Shown here: positions 52,578 to 60,996 of the stretch, in pieces
How the letters are laid out: each line of letters begins with the position of its first letter
Numbering within the stretch: position 1 is the stretch's first letter
Origin: Phenylobacterium conjunctum
GTDB lineage: Bacteria; Pseudomonadota; Alphaproteobacteria; Caulobacterales; Caulobacteraceae
Length of the DNA: 64,000 bases
Reading direction: 5' to 3'
Assembly: GCF_042679085.1 (NCBI RefSeq)
Contig: NZ_JBHTLQ010000002.1
Span: 62,001 to 126,000 of the forward strand
The notes under the pieces: model-generated
The model's database searches: none
What the model was told of the DNA's origin: nothing
The model's input: only the letters and a program-made list of their open reading frames with translations
Position numbers and translations under genes: made by a program

Positions 52578-53879
52578 TCAGCGACGCCCGATGGAGGCGT
52601 ATTTGAAGCCCCGGGACGTGACGTCCTCGGGCTTGTAGATGTTGCGCAGGTCCACGAGGACCGGCGCCTTCATGGTCGCCTTCAGGCGATTGAGGTCGAG
52701 CGCCCGGAACTGGTCCCACTCGGTGATGATCACCAGGACATCGGCGCCGGCGGCCGCCTCATAGGCGTCGGCCTTGAAGGCCACGTCCTTCAGCATGTGT
52801 TGGGCTTCGTGCTGCCCCTCGGGGTCGAAGGCTTGCACGCTCGCGCCTTGGGCCTGCAGGGCCGGGATGATGTCCAGGCTCGGCGCATCGCGCATGTCGT
52901 CGGTGTTCGGCTTGAAGGTCAGGCCCAACACCCCCACCGTCTTGCCCTTCAAGTCGCCGGCGGCCTCGGCCACCTTGCCGGCCATGGCCTTCTTGCGGGC
53001 GTCGTTCACCTGAACGGTGGTCTCGATCAGCTTGGTCGGCGCGCCATAGTCCTGGGCGGTCTTGACCAGGGCCAGGGTGTCCTTCGGAAAGCACGAGCCG
53101 CCATAGCCTGGGCCGGCGTTCAGGAACTTGCCGCCGATCCGCTTGTCCAGGCCGATGCCCTTGGCCACCTGCTGGACGTCCGCGCCCACGGCCTCGCACA
53201 GGTCGGCCATCTCGTTGATGAAGGTGATCTTCAGGGCCAGGAAGGCGTTGGCCGCGTACTTGATCAGCTCGCTGGTCCGCCGGCCGGTGAAGACGATCGG
53301 GGTCTCGTTCAGGAACAGCGGGCGGTACAGCTCGCGCATCACCGCCTGGGCCCGCTCGTCGTTCGTGCCGACCACCACGCGGTCCGGGCGCTTGAAGTCC
53401 TCGATGGCGGCGCCCTCGCGCAGGAATTCCGGGTTCGAGACCACGGCGAACTGGGCGTCGGGGCGCTTGGCCTTGATGATCTTCTCGATCTCGTCGCCGG
53501 TGCCCACCGGCACGGTCGACTTGGTCACGATCACGGTGAAGCCGTCGATCAGGCCAGCGATCTCCTCGGCCGCCGCGTAGACGTAGGACAGGTCCGCATG
53601 GCCGTCGCCGCGCCGCGTCGGCGTGCCCACCGCGATGAACACGGCGTCCGCCGTCTTCACGGCCTCCGCCGCTTCCGTCGTGAAGCTCAGCCGGCCGGCC
53701 TTGACGTTGCTGGCCACCAGCACATCCAGGCCCGGCTCGAAGATTGGGATCCCGCCCGCGTTCAGCCGCTCGATCTTGCCCGGGTCCTTGTCGATGCAGA
53801 TCACGTCATGGCCGAAGTCCGCAAAGCAGGCCCCAGACACCAGGCCTACATAGCCAGTCCCGATCATCGCAACGCGCAT
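52578..53879 (-). CDS. UDP-glucose/GDP-mannose dehydrogenase family protein
   Basis: This 433-residue enzyme has an N-terminal NAD site MIGTGYVGLVSGACFADFGH, the catalytic cysteine motif GPGYGGSCFPKDT, and GLTFKPNTDDMRDAPSLDI. It oxidises UDP-glucose to UDP-glucuronate, or the GDP-mannose equivalent. The galU gene in this region favours UDP-glucose 6-dehydrogenase. Length typical. Confidence 0.94.
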   Translation of the reverse strand: MRVAMIGTGYVGLVSGACFADFGHDVICIDKDPGKIERLNAGGIPIFEPGLDVLVASNVKAGRLSFTTEAAEAVKTADAVFIAVGTPTRRGDGHADLSYVYAAAEEIAGLIDGFTVIVTKSTVPVGTGDEIEKIIKAKRPDAQFAVVSNPEFLREGAAIEDFKRPDRVVVGTNDERAQAVMRELYRPLFLNETPIVFTGRRTSELIKYAANAFLALKITFINEMADLCEAVGADVQQVAKGIGLDKRIGGKFLNAGPGYGGSCFPKDTLALVKTAQDYGAPTKLIETTVQVNDARKKAMAGKVAEAAGDLKGKTVGVLGLTFKPNTDDMRDAPSLDIIPALQAQGASVQAFDPEGQHEAQHMLKDVAFKADAYEAAAGADVLVIITEWDQFRALDLNRLKATMKAPVLVDLRNIYKPEDVTSRGFKYASIGRR

Positions 53880-53945
53880 GGTTCTTCCTTTTGGTCCGCA
53901 GCGGCGGCCCTATAGTTGGGAGATGAGAGTCTTGCGACAGTCCGC

Positions 53946-55448
53946 TCAGATTTCCTGGTTGTAGGCGCCCACCTGCGGCCGCTTGGCCAGGCGGGGCTTC
54001 ACTTCTTCCCGGAACAGGGCGCGCATGTCGTCCTCGGACCGGGAGCTTTCCACCACCACCACGATCTCGGGCTTGTTGGACGAGGCCCGGACCAGCACCC
54101 AGGAGCCGTCCTCCAGGGCGACGCGCACGCCGTTGACGGTGATGACCTCACTGATCTTGCGGCCCAGGATGGTCCCGCCGGCGGCGGCCAGCGCGGTGTA
54201 TTCGGCGACCACGTCCTCGACCACCTTGTACTTCACCTCGTCAGCGCAATGCGGCGACATGGTCAGGGAGGTGTGGGCCACCGGCAGGGCCTTCTTCAGC
54301 TCCGAGAGCTTCTTGCCCGGATTGCGGTCCAGCATGGCCAGGATGGCCGCCGCCGCAGTCAGGCCGCAGTCATAGCCGCGGCCCAGAGGGGCGTTGAAGA
54401 AGAAGTGGCCGGACTTCTCGAACCCGGCCAGGGCGCCGAGCTCGGCGGTCTTGCGCTTGATATAGCTGTGGCCGGTCTTCCAGTAGACGGTGGTCGCGCC
54501 ATTGGCCTTCAGCACCGGATCGGTGGCGTAGAGGCCGGTGGACTTCACATCGACGATGAAGGTGGCGTCCTTGTGCAGGTCGGAAAGGTCGCGGGCCAGC
54601 ATCAGGCCGATCTTGTCGGCGAAGATCTCCTCGCCCTCGTCGTCCACCACGCCGCAGCGGTCGCCATCGCCGTCGAAGCCGAGCGCCAGGTCGGCGCCGT
54701 GCTCACGGACGGCCTTGGCCATCTCGTGCAGCATCTCGTGGTCTTCCGGGTTCGGGTTGTAGCGGGGGAAGGTGTAGTCGAGCTTGCAGTCCATCTCGAC
54801 CACCTCGGCGACGCCCATCCGGCGCAGGGCCTCAGGCGCGAAGGCGCCGGCCGTGCCGTTGCCGCAGGCGGCGATGACCTTCAGGGGCCGCTTCAGGCTG
54901 ACCCGCGCGGCGACATCGGCGATGTAGCGCTCGGCCACGCCGTCCACATGGGTCAGGGTTCCGCCCGGACGGGTCTTCCACTGGCCGCCGAGCACGATCT
55001 CCTTCAGCCGGCCCATCTCCTCGGGCCCGAAGGTGAGCGGCTTGTTCGCGCCCATCTTCACGCCGGTCCAGCCGTTCTCGTTATGGCTGGCCGTGACCAT
55101 GGCCACGCAGGGGGCGTCCAGGTCGAACTGGGCGAAATAGGCCACCGGCGACAGGGCCAGGCCAATATCCAGCACCTCGCAGCCGGCGCCGAGCAGGCCG
55201 AGCGTCAGGGCCTGCTTGATCGACTGGGAGTAGGAGCGGAAATCGTGGCCGACGACGATGCGGGTCTGGCCGAGCTCCTGGATGTAGGTGCCCAGACCCA
55301 GGCCCAGGGCCTCAATGCCCAGCAGGTTGATCTCCGGCCCGAACAGCCAGCGGGCGTCGTACTCCCGGAAACCCGTCGCCTTGACCAGGGGGATGTTCTC
55401 GAAGTCGGCCGTATTGGCCACCAGGTCGGCGCGCGGGGCGGGAAGCAT
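53946..55448 (-). CDS. Phosphomannomutase/phosphoglucomutase
   Basis: This 500-residue alpha-D-phosphohexomutase has a phosphoserine loop VTASHNENGWTGVKMGANKP, a Mg loop GFDGDGDRCGVVDDEG, a sugar-binding loop EKSGHFFF and an ending VRASSNKPEIVVVVES. It interconverts mannose or glucose 6- and 1-phosphates for surface polysaccharide synthesis. The sequence is closer to the AlgC/ManB-type than to GlmM. Located 66 bases upstream of the UDP-sugar dehydrogenase on the same strand. Confidence 0.92.
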   Translation of the reverse strand: MLPAPRADLVANTADFENIPLVKATGFREYDARWLFGPEINLLGIEALGLGLGTYIQELGQTRIVVGHDFRSYSQSIKQALTLGLLGAGCEVLDIGLALSPVAYFAQFDLDAPCVAMVTASHNENGWTGVKMGANKPLTFGPEEMGRLKEIVLGGQWKTRPGGTLTHVDGVAERYIADVAARVSLKRPLKVIAACGNGTAGAFAPEALRRMGVAEVVEMDCKLDYTFPRYNPNPEDHEMLHEMAKAVREHGADLALGFDGDGDRCGVVDDEGEEIFADKIGLMLARDLSDLHKDATFIVDVKSTGLYATDPVLKANGATTVYWKTGHSYIKRKTAELGALAGFEKSGHFFFNAPLGRGYDCGLTAAAAILAMLDRNPGKKLSELKKALPVAHTSLTMSPHCADEVKYKVVEDVVAEYTALAAAGGTILGRKISEVITVNGVRVALEDGSWVLVRASSNKPEIVVVVESSRSEDDMRALFREEVKPRLAKRPQVGAYNQEI

Positions 55449-55546
55449 CGGGACTCCGTCGAAAAGCGTCAGTCGGCTCTCTTAATCGTCGCAGGCCCTT
55501 AAGACCACGCAAACGCCGCGAATATTCTCGTGGAGGCCTATGAAAA

Positions 55547-56512
55547 CTACATGACCCCTGCGCGCAGCAGGTCGTGAACGTGCAAGATGCCCACTGGCTT
55601 GCCATCTTCTATGACAAACAGCACGGTGACCGCCGGCAGGGGATCGCTCATCAGGGCCAGGGCCTCGGAGGCCATCATCGTCGGCGGCACGATCTTCTTG
55701 GGGCCGGGCGTCATGACTTCGCCGGCCGTGCGGTTCATCAGGCCGTCGATGTGACGGCGCAGGTCGCCGTCAGTGATCACGCCCTTCAGCGCGCCGTCCG
55801 GGCCGGTGACGCCGACGATGCCCCAGCGCTTCTCGGTCATGACCAGCAGGGCCTCGCCCATTGGCGCGGCCTCTGCGACCAACGGGACTTCGCCCGGTCC
55901 ATGCATCAGGTCGCGCACGGTGCGCAGCATGGCGCCCAGCTTGCCGCCGGGATGGAAGACCTTGAAGTCCTTGGCTGTAAAGCCGCGGCGCTCCAGCAGG
56001 GCGACGGCGAGCGCATCGCCGAGCGCGATCTGCAGGGTGGTGGAGGTGGTCGGCGCTCGGACCTCACTGGTGGCCTCGGCGGCTTCAGCCAACTGCAGCA
56101 CCACGTCGGCGGCCCGGCCCAGGGCGCTGTCCGGCGCGGCGGTCAGGGCGATCAGCGGGATATGGAACCGCTTGGTGTGGGCCAGCACGTCGGCCAGCTC
56201 CTGGTTCTCGCCGGACTTGGACAGGGCCAGCACCACATCGCCCTCGGCGATCATCCCTAAGTCCCCGTGGCTGGCCTCATTGGCGTGCACGAAGAAGGCC
56301 GGCGCCCCGGTGGAGGCGAAGGTGGCGGCGATCTTGCGCCCCACATGACCCGACTTGCCGATACCGGTACAGATGATCCGCCCCTGGGCCGCGTGCAGGA
56401 TGTCCACCGCCCGCACGAAAGCCTCGCCCAGGGTCGCGGCCTGCAGGCTCAGGGCCTCGGCCTCCGCGTTCAGCACGCGGCGGCCGACGGAGATGGCGTC
56501 GAAGTCGGACAT
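55547..56512 (-). CDS. kdsD: Arabinose-5-phosphate isomerase KdsD/KpsF
   Basis: This 321-residue protein has an N-terminal SIS domain (RIICTGIGKSGHVGRKIAATFASTGAPAFFVHANEASHGDLGMI, SKSGENQEL) and two C-terminal CBS domains. It converts ribulose-5-phosphate to arabinose-5-phosphate, the first committed step to KDO in lipopolysaccharide. It fits the surrounding sugar genes. Length is close to E. coli KdsD (328). Confidence 0.94.
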   Translation of the reverse strand: MSDFDAISVGRRVLNAEAEALSLQAATLGEAFVRAVDILHAAQGRIICTGIGKSGHVGRKIAATFASTGAPAFFVHANEASHGDLGMIAEGDVVLALSKSGENQELADVLAHTKRFHIPLIALTAAPDSALGRAADVVLQLAEAAEATSEVRAPTTSTTLQIALGDALAVALLERRGFTAKDFKVFHPGGKLGAMLRTVRDLMHGPGEVPLVAEAAPMGEALLVMTEKRWGIVGVTGPDGALKGVITDGDLRRHIDGLMNRTAGEVMTPGPKKIVPPTMMASEALALMSDPLPAVTVLFVIEDGKPVGILHVHDLLRAGVM

Positions 56513-56525
56513 CGTGGGCCTTGGC

Positions 56526-56771
56526 TTATTGGGTGGGCGCGATCGCTTGGCTCTGCAGGTCCGAAACGGCCTGGCGGGCTCGGGCGATACGCTGGTTGGA
56601 GGCGTCGGCCTCGCGCTTCATGGCCGCCTGCATCTCCGGGGTCTGTTGCACTGGCGTGCTGCCGAACGGACCGGGCGAGCGCGCGCCCAGGCCTTGAGGC
56701 CAGACCATGGCCAGCGCCACCATGACGGCGGCGATGAGGGCGAGGGCGGGCAGGTAGAAGCGGGCGGGCAT
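56526..56771 (-). CDS. Hypothetical single-pass membrane protein
   Basis: This 81-residue protein has one N-terminal helix (FYLPALALIAAVMVALAMVW), a Pro/Gln linker (PFGSTPVQQTPEM) and a helical end (KREADASNQRIARARQAVSDLQSQ). ATG 56771 follows an upstream frame that is not needed. Its stop is 14 bases from the kdsD start, so the two may be co-transcribed. Family unknown. Confidence 0.65.
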   Translation of the reverse strand: MPARFYLPALALIAAVMVALAMVWPQGLGARSPGPFGSTPVQQTPEMQAAMKREADASNQRIARARQAVSDLQSQAIAPTQ

Positions 56772-56874
56772 GCTTCGCCGGATATAGCCTTGCGCGGTCT
56801 CCGGCGCCACCCGCGCTTGACGCCCGGTTCCCCGCGCCCTAGCCCAACGCGCATCCGAGACAAGGAGACCGCAC

Positions 56875-57582
56875 GTGCCCACCCTGATCCTGCTGCGCCA
56901 CGGCCAGAGCCGCTGGAACCTGGAAGACCGCTTCACGGGCTGGGTGGACGTCGACCTGACGCCGGAAGGCGAGGCCCAGGCCACCAAGGGCGGGGAGCTG
57001 ATCAAGGCCGCGGGCCTGCAGATCGACCGCGCCTTCACCTCGGTCCTGACCCGCGCCATCCGCACCTGCTGGCTGGCCCTGACCGCCGCCGGCCAGGTGT
57101 TCATTCCCGAGACCAAGGACTGGCGCCTGAACGAGCGCCACTATGGCGGCCTCACCGGCCTCAACAAGACCGACACTGCGGCCAAGCATGGCGCGGACCA
57201 GGTCAAGGTGTGGCGCCGGTCCTATGACGTGCCGCCGCCGCCCCTGGAGCCGGGCGGTGAGTTCGATTTCTCTAAGGACCGCCGATACGCCGGCGCCGTT
57301 CTGCCCGACACTGAAAGCCTGAAGACCACGTTGGAACGGGTGCAGCCCTACTGGGACGCCGAGATCGCGCCGAAGCTGAAGGCCGGCGAGACCGTGCTGG
57401 TCGCCGCCCACGGCAACTCCCTGCGCGCCATCGTCAAGCTGCTGTGGGACCTCTCCAGCGAAGCGATCATCGACATCGAGATGCCCACCGGCAATCCGCT
57501 GGTGATCGAGCTCGACGCGGCCCTGAAGCCGACCGCCGCGCGCTATCTCGACGCCGAGCGCGCCACCAAGCTGCCGGCCTGA
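56875..57582 (+). CDS. gpmA: 2,3-bisphosphoglycerate-dependent phosphoglycerate mutase
   Basis: This 235-residue enzyme has the phosphohistidine motif LLRHGQSRWNLEDRFTGWVDVDLTPEG, LNERHYGGLTGLNK, and VLVAAHGNSLRAIVKLL. It interconverts 3- and 2-phosphoglycerate in glycolysis. The start is GTG 56875 with AAGGAG 8 bases upstream. It precedes the deaminase gene by 5 bases. Confidence 0.96.
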   Translation: MPTLILLRHGQSRWNLEDRFTGWVDVDLTPEGEAQATKGGELIKAAGLQIDRAFTSVLTRAIRTCWLALTAAGQVFIPETKDWRLNERHYGGLTGLNKTDTAAKHGADQVKVWRRSYDVPPPPLEPGGEFDFSKDRRYAGAVLPDTESLKTTLERVQPYWDAEIAPKLKAGETVLVAAHGNSLRAIVKLLWDLSSEAIIDIEMPTGNPLVIELDAALKPTAARYLDAERATKLPA

Positions 57583-57587
57583 CGCCC

Positions 57588-58025
57588 ATGGGCGCGGACC
57601 TGGACTTCATGCGGCGGGCCATCGCGCTCGCCGCCGCCCAGGTCGGCCGCACGGCCGAGAACCCCGCTGTCGGCTGCGTCGTGGTCGCGGCGGGCCGCAT
57701 CGTGGGGGAGGGGGCGACCCAGGACGGCGGGCGCCCACACGCCGAGGAGGTCGCCCTGGCCGCGGCGGGAGAGGCCGCCCGGGGCGGCGTGGCCTATGTG
57801 ACCCTTGAGCCCTGCGGGGCGCGTTCGTCCGGCGCCGCCTCCTGCTCCGAACGGCTGGTCGCCGCCGGGGTGGCGCGGGTGGTCATCGCCTGTGAGGACC
57901 CTTCGACCTTCGCCGCGGGACAGGGATCCGAGCGCCTGCGCGGGGCCGGCGTCGCCGTCGAGCTGGGCCTGCTGTCGGACGAGGCTCAGGGGCTCTATTC
58001 CGGCTACCGCCCGGCGCAGGGTTAG
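57588..58025 (+). CDS. RibD-like deaminase domain protein, stand-alone
   Basis: This 145-residue zinc-dependent deaminase contains only the deaminase half of RibD: DFMRRAIALAAAQVGRTAENPAVGCVVVAAG, HAEEVAL and TLEPCGARSSGAASCSERLVAAGVARVVIACEDP. The second zinc segment spans nine residues between the cysteines instead of the usual eight (PCxHxGRTPPC). No reductase domain is present. ATG 57588 follows gpmA by 5 bases. It may deaminate a riboflavin precursor or a different substrate. Confidence 0.75.
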   Translation: MGADLDFMRRAIALAAAQVGRTAENPAVGCVVVAAGRIVGEGATQDGGRPHAEEVALAAAGEAARGGVAYVTLEPCGARSSGAASCSERLVAAGVARVVIACEDPSTFAAGQGSERLRGAGVAVELGLLSDEAQGLYSGYRPAQG

Positions 58026-58118
58026 CGAGAATTCACCAAGAACAAGCTAAGCCACGGAAATAGCGTGTTAATTTCCGAGTTGTAAGACTCGCCCTGTAGT
58101 AATGCGGGGCGCGTCCTC

Positions 58119-59381
58119 ATGGGGCTTCTGGCGACCACCAACATCACCGAGCTGCGCCGCATCGAGCAGCCGGAACTGGACGCGATGTGCGTCCGACATG
58201 ACCGGCTCTGGAGCGCCAAACCGGGGGGCGCCCGAGCGGTGTTCGCCTGGATGGACCTCAGCGGCCTGGACCTGCGCGGCAAGAACCTCTGCGACGCCGA
58301 CTTCACCGGCGCGATCCTGGCCGGCTGCCAGATGCAGGGCGCCCGGTTCGATCAGGCCAATATGTTCGGCGCCGACCTGCAGAACGCCGACCTGACCGAC
58401 GCCTCCCTGCGACGCGCCGACCTGCGCGGCGCCTGCCTGCGCAACGCCAACCTGACCGGCGTCGACATGTTCGAGGCTGACCTGCGCGAAGGCTCCATTG
58501 CGGTCGGCGATCGCGACAAGGGCCTGAAGGTCATGGAGCACATCAACCGGGTGGGCGATGTCCAGGGCGCGATCCTGGCCGGCGCAAACCTGGAACGCTC
58601 GCGCCTGTCTGGGATCATGGCGGTGCGCGCCGATTTCACCGACGCCAATATGAAGGACGCCAAGCTCGTCCGGGCCAACCTCAAGCAGTGCACCATGACC
58701 GGGGTGAATCTGGCGGGCGCGGATCTTTCAGGCGCCGATCTCGCGGGGGCGGACCTGCGCGACGCCATCCTGGTCGGCGCCAAGACCCTGGCCTGGAACG
58801 TCACCCGCGCCGACATGCGCGGCGCCCTGACTGATGAGCCAGTGGGCCGCTCGGTGGAGGACCTGCCCTACAAGGACATGATCAGGGCCCATGCCCGCTG
58901 GTGCGAGACGGGCGGGTCCGAGGGTTCGCCCAGCGTGTTCGACAACGCCGACCTGCGCGCGCTGGAGACCATCCGAGGCTTCAACCTGACCGCCCTGTCG
59001 GCCAAGGGCGCGGTGTTCTTCGGCCTCGATATGGAAGGCGTCCAGCTTCAGGGCGCGCACCTCGACGGCGCCGACCTGCGGTCCTGCAACCTGCGCCGGG
59101 CGGACCTGCGCGGCGCGCGGCTGATCGGGGCCAAGCTGGCGGGGGCGGACTTGCGCGACGCTCAGCTGGGGCCGCTGCTGCTGGGCGGCCAGCGCGTCCT
59201 GGCGAGCAATATGACGGGCGCGAACCTCAAGGCCGCCGACCTGGCGCGGGCCGATCTGCGCTACGCCATCCTGCGCGAGGCGGACCTGTCGCGAGCCAAT
59301 TTCACCAACGCCCTGATGACCAACGCCGACCTGCTGGACGCCCGCCGCTGGGGCGCGCGCGGCATGGGCGACGTCCTCTGA
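58119..59381 (+). CDS. Pentapeptide-repeat protein (copy 2)
   Basis: This 420-residue protein shares the plan of the one at 26104-27252: a helical start (RIEQPELDAMCVRHDRLWSAKPGGARAVFAWM), a pentapeptide block (~50-140), a non-repeat stretch, a second block (~150-240), a linker (EDLPYKDMIRAHARWCETGGSEGSPSVFDN) and a final block. No signal peptide. The fold is a right-handed beta helix. Function unknown. Confidence 0.86.
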   Translation: MGLLATTNITELRRIEQPELDAMCVRHDRLWSAKPGGARAVFAWMDLSGLDLRGKNLCDADFTGAILAGCQMQGARFDQANMFGADLQNADLTDASLRRADLRGACLRNANLTGVDMFEADLREGSIAVGDRDKGLKVMEHINRVGDVQGAILAGANLERSRLSGIMAVRADFTDANMKDAKLVRANLKQCTMTGVNLAGADLSGADLAGADLRDAILVGAKTLAWNVTRADMRGALTDEPVGRSVEDLPYKDMIRAHARWCETGGSEGSPSVFDNADLRALETIRGFNLTALSAKGAVFFGLDMEGVQLQGAHLDGADLRSCNLRRADLRGARLIGAKLAGADLRDAQLGPLLLGGQRVLASNMTGANLKAADLARADLRYAILREADLSRANFTNALMTNADLLDARRWGARGMGDVL

Positions 59382-59385
59382 TCCA

Positions 59386-59421
59386 AACGGAAAAGGGCGG
59401 CGGGCCCGAAGGCCGCCGCCC
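59386..59421 (-). terminator. Terminator of hsp20 gene
   Basis: A perfect 9-bp stem (GGGCGGCGG / CCGCCGCCC, 59395-59421) is followed on the minus strand by TTTTCCGTTTG. It lies 30 bases after the hsp20 stop and also sits just downstream of the convergent pentapeptide gene. Confidence 0.8.
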
Positions 59422-59450
59422 GATCCTGGACACCTAACGAGGGGGGGAGG

Positions 59451-59906
59451 TTAGGCGGCCTTCTCACCTTCGATCAGGGGGGACTGACCGGTGGCGGTGA
59501 TTTCAATCCGGCGCGGCTTGAGGGCCTCCGGAAGTTCGCGCTTCAGCGAGATCTGCAGCAGGCCGTCGGCCAGCTTGGCGTCGGTGACGATCACATAGTC
59601 GGCGAGCTGGAAGCGGCGATCAAAGTCGCGCTCGGCCAGGCCGCGATGCAGGAAGCGCCGCTGGTCGTCATTGGCCGCCTTGCGGCCCTGCACGGTCAGC
59701 AGGTTTTCCTTGACCTCGATGTTCAGCTCGTCGGCCCGGAAGCCGGCGACGGCGATCTCGATCTTGTAGGCGTTCTCGTCGGTCCGCTCGATATTGTAGG
59801 GCGGATAGCCGGTGGAGGCGTCAGCGGACGCGGTCTCCAGCAGCTGGGCCAGGCGGTCGAAGCCGACGACGGAGCGATAGAGGGGGGAGAAGTCGATCGT
59901 ACGCAT
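59451..59906 (-). CDS. Hsp20 family small heat-shock protein
   Basis: This 151-residue chaperone starts MRTIDFSPLYRSVVGFDRLAQLL, has the alpha-crystallin core (YNIERTDENAYKIEIAVAGFRADELNIEVKENLLTVQGRK, GLAERDFDRRFQLADYVIVTDAKLADGLLQISLKRELPE) and a C-terminal tail (RRIEITATGQ). Class A bacterial type, like IbpA/HspH. Its 5' leader has a ROSE-type thermometer hairpin. Function is holding unfolded proteins. Confidence 0.95.
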   Translation of the reverse strand: MRTIDFSPLYRSVVGFDRLAQLLETASADASTGYPPYNIERTDENAYKIEIAVAGFRADELNIEVKENLLTVQGRKAANDDQRRFLHRGLAERDFDRRFQLADYVIVTDAKLADGLLQISLKRELPEALKPRRIEITATGQSPLIEGEKAA

Positions 59907-59918
59907 GTGAGGTCACAT

Positions 59919-59938
59919 CCTTCTTGGCTTAAGCAAGG
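59919..59938 (-). promoter_or_regulatory. ROSE-type RNA thermometer hairpin masking hsp20 Shine-Dalgarno
   Basis: In the 5' leader, CCTTGCTT pairs with AAGAAGG through CCTT/AAGG and CTT/AAG with a single bulged G and loop AAGCC, covering the ribosome site AAGGA. The UUGCU with bulged G is the hallmark of ROSE elements in alphaproteobacterial hsp20 genes. The ATG lies 11 bases beyond AGGA. An upstream hairpin (GCGAG...CTCGC) is also present. Confidence 0.75.
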
Positions 59939-60145
59939 TTGCGTTTCAGGGCGGGATCATTGCGAGCCGAAGCCTCGCGGCGTCCCGGAAGGCCCGGAAG
60001 TCCAGCGCCTTCGATACCTAGGTGGGGGAGGGTTTTGGGGCCTTCAAGGGCTGCCCGCGCAATTCTCGGAACAGCTTGCCCGCGGCGCCTTGCCACAGGC
60101 CGAACGCCCGCTAGGCTCGCGAACCCAATCCAGGAGGACCTCCCT

Positions 60146-60982
60146 ATGCGCCGCGCCCTCGCCACCCTCGTTCCCAGTCTCGTGCTTCTCGTGCTCGCCG
60201 CCCCCGCGGCCGCCGCCGACAAGGCGCTGGACGCCGCCATCGCCGGCCCGCAGCGCGCGGCCGCCCATGTGGCGCGTGATCCCGCCCGCCATCCCGCCGA
60301 GACCCTGGCCTTCTGGGGTGTGAAGCCCGGCCAGAAGACCCTCGAGATCTCGCCCGGCTCCGGCTACTGGACCGAGATCCTGGCGCCCTACGCCAAGGCC
60401 ACCGGCGGCGCCTATTCCGCGGGCGTCGCCGACCTGTCGAACCCCAAGCTGTCCGAGGGCGCCCGCAAGGGCCGCGCGGCCTTCGAGGCCAAGTACGCCG
60501 ACGCCGCGGTGTTCGGCCCGATCACCTACGTCAATTTCGGCCCGGTCTCCGGTCCGCTGGGCGCGCCGGGTTCGCTGGACCTGGTGATCACCGCCCGCAA
60601 CATCCACAACTGGCTCTGGACCCCTGGCGTGCTGGACAAGGCGATGAGCGACTTCTTCGCCGTCTTGAAGCCGGGCGGCGTCCTGGCCGTCGAGGAGCAC
60701 CGCGCCGATCCCCGGCCTCAGGTGGCCGACGCCAAGGACGGCTATGTCGCGACCTCCGTGGTGATCGCCGCCGCCGAAAAGGCCGGCTTCAAGCTGGCCG
60801 CCAGGTCCGAGGTCAATGCGAACCCCAAGGACACCAAGGATCATCCGTTCGGCGTCTGGACCCTGCCGCCCAGCCGCCAGTCCTCGGCCAACGGCCAGCC
60901 GGCCGATCCGGCCTTCGACCGGGCCAAGTATGATGCGATCGGCGAGTCCGACCGCATGACCCTGCGGTTCGTGAAGCCCTGA
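60146..60982 (+). CDS. Exported class I methyltransferase-like protein (copy 1)
   Basis: This 278-residue protein has a clear signal peptide (LVPSLVLLVLAAPAAAADK), then a methyltransferase fold: motif I LEISPGSGYWTEILAP, LDLVITARNIHNWLW, and LKPGGVLAVEEHRADP. The end ANPKDTKDHPFGVWTLPP is shared with the next gene. ATG 60146 follows AGGAGG. The SAM-binding motif is intact, but SAM is not known in the periplasm, so its role is unclear. Confidence 0.85.
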   Translation: MRRALATLVPSLVLLVLAAPAAAADKALDAAIAGPQRAAAHVARDPARHPAETLAFWGVKPGQKTLEISPGSGYWTEILAPYAKATGGAYSAGVADLSNPKLSEGARKGRAAFEAKYADAAVFGPITYVNFGPVSGPLGAPGSLDLVITARNIHNWLWTPGVLDKAMSDFFAVLKPGGVLAVEEHRADPRPQVADAKDGYVATSVVIAAAEKAGFKLAARSEVNANPKDTKDHPFGVWTLPPSRQSSANGQPADPAFDRAKYDAIGESDRMTLRFVKP

Positions 60983-60996
60983 ACGGGGGCGAGGAC

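Noticed and set aside
53916..55502. A 528-residue plus-strand open frame
   Set aside because: Antisense of the phosphohexomutase gene, which has all active-site motifs.
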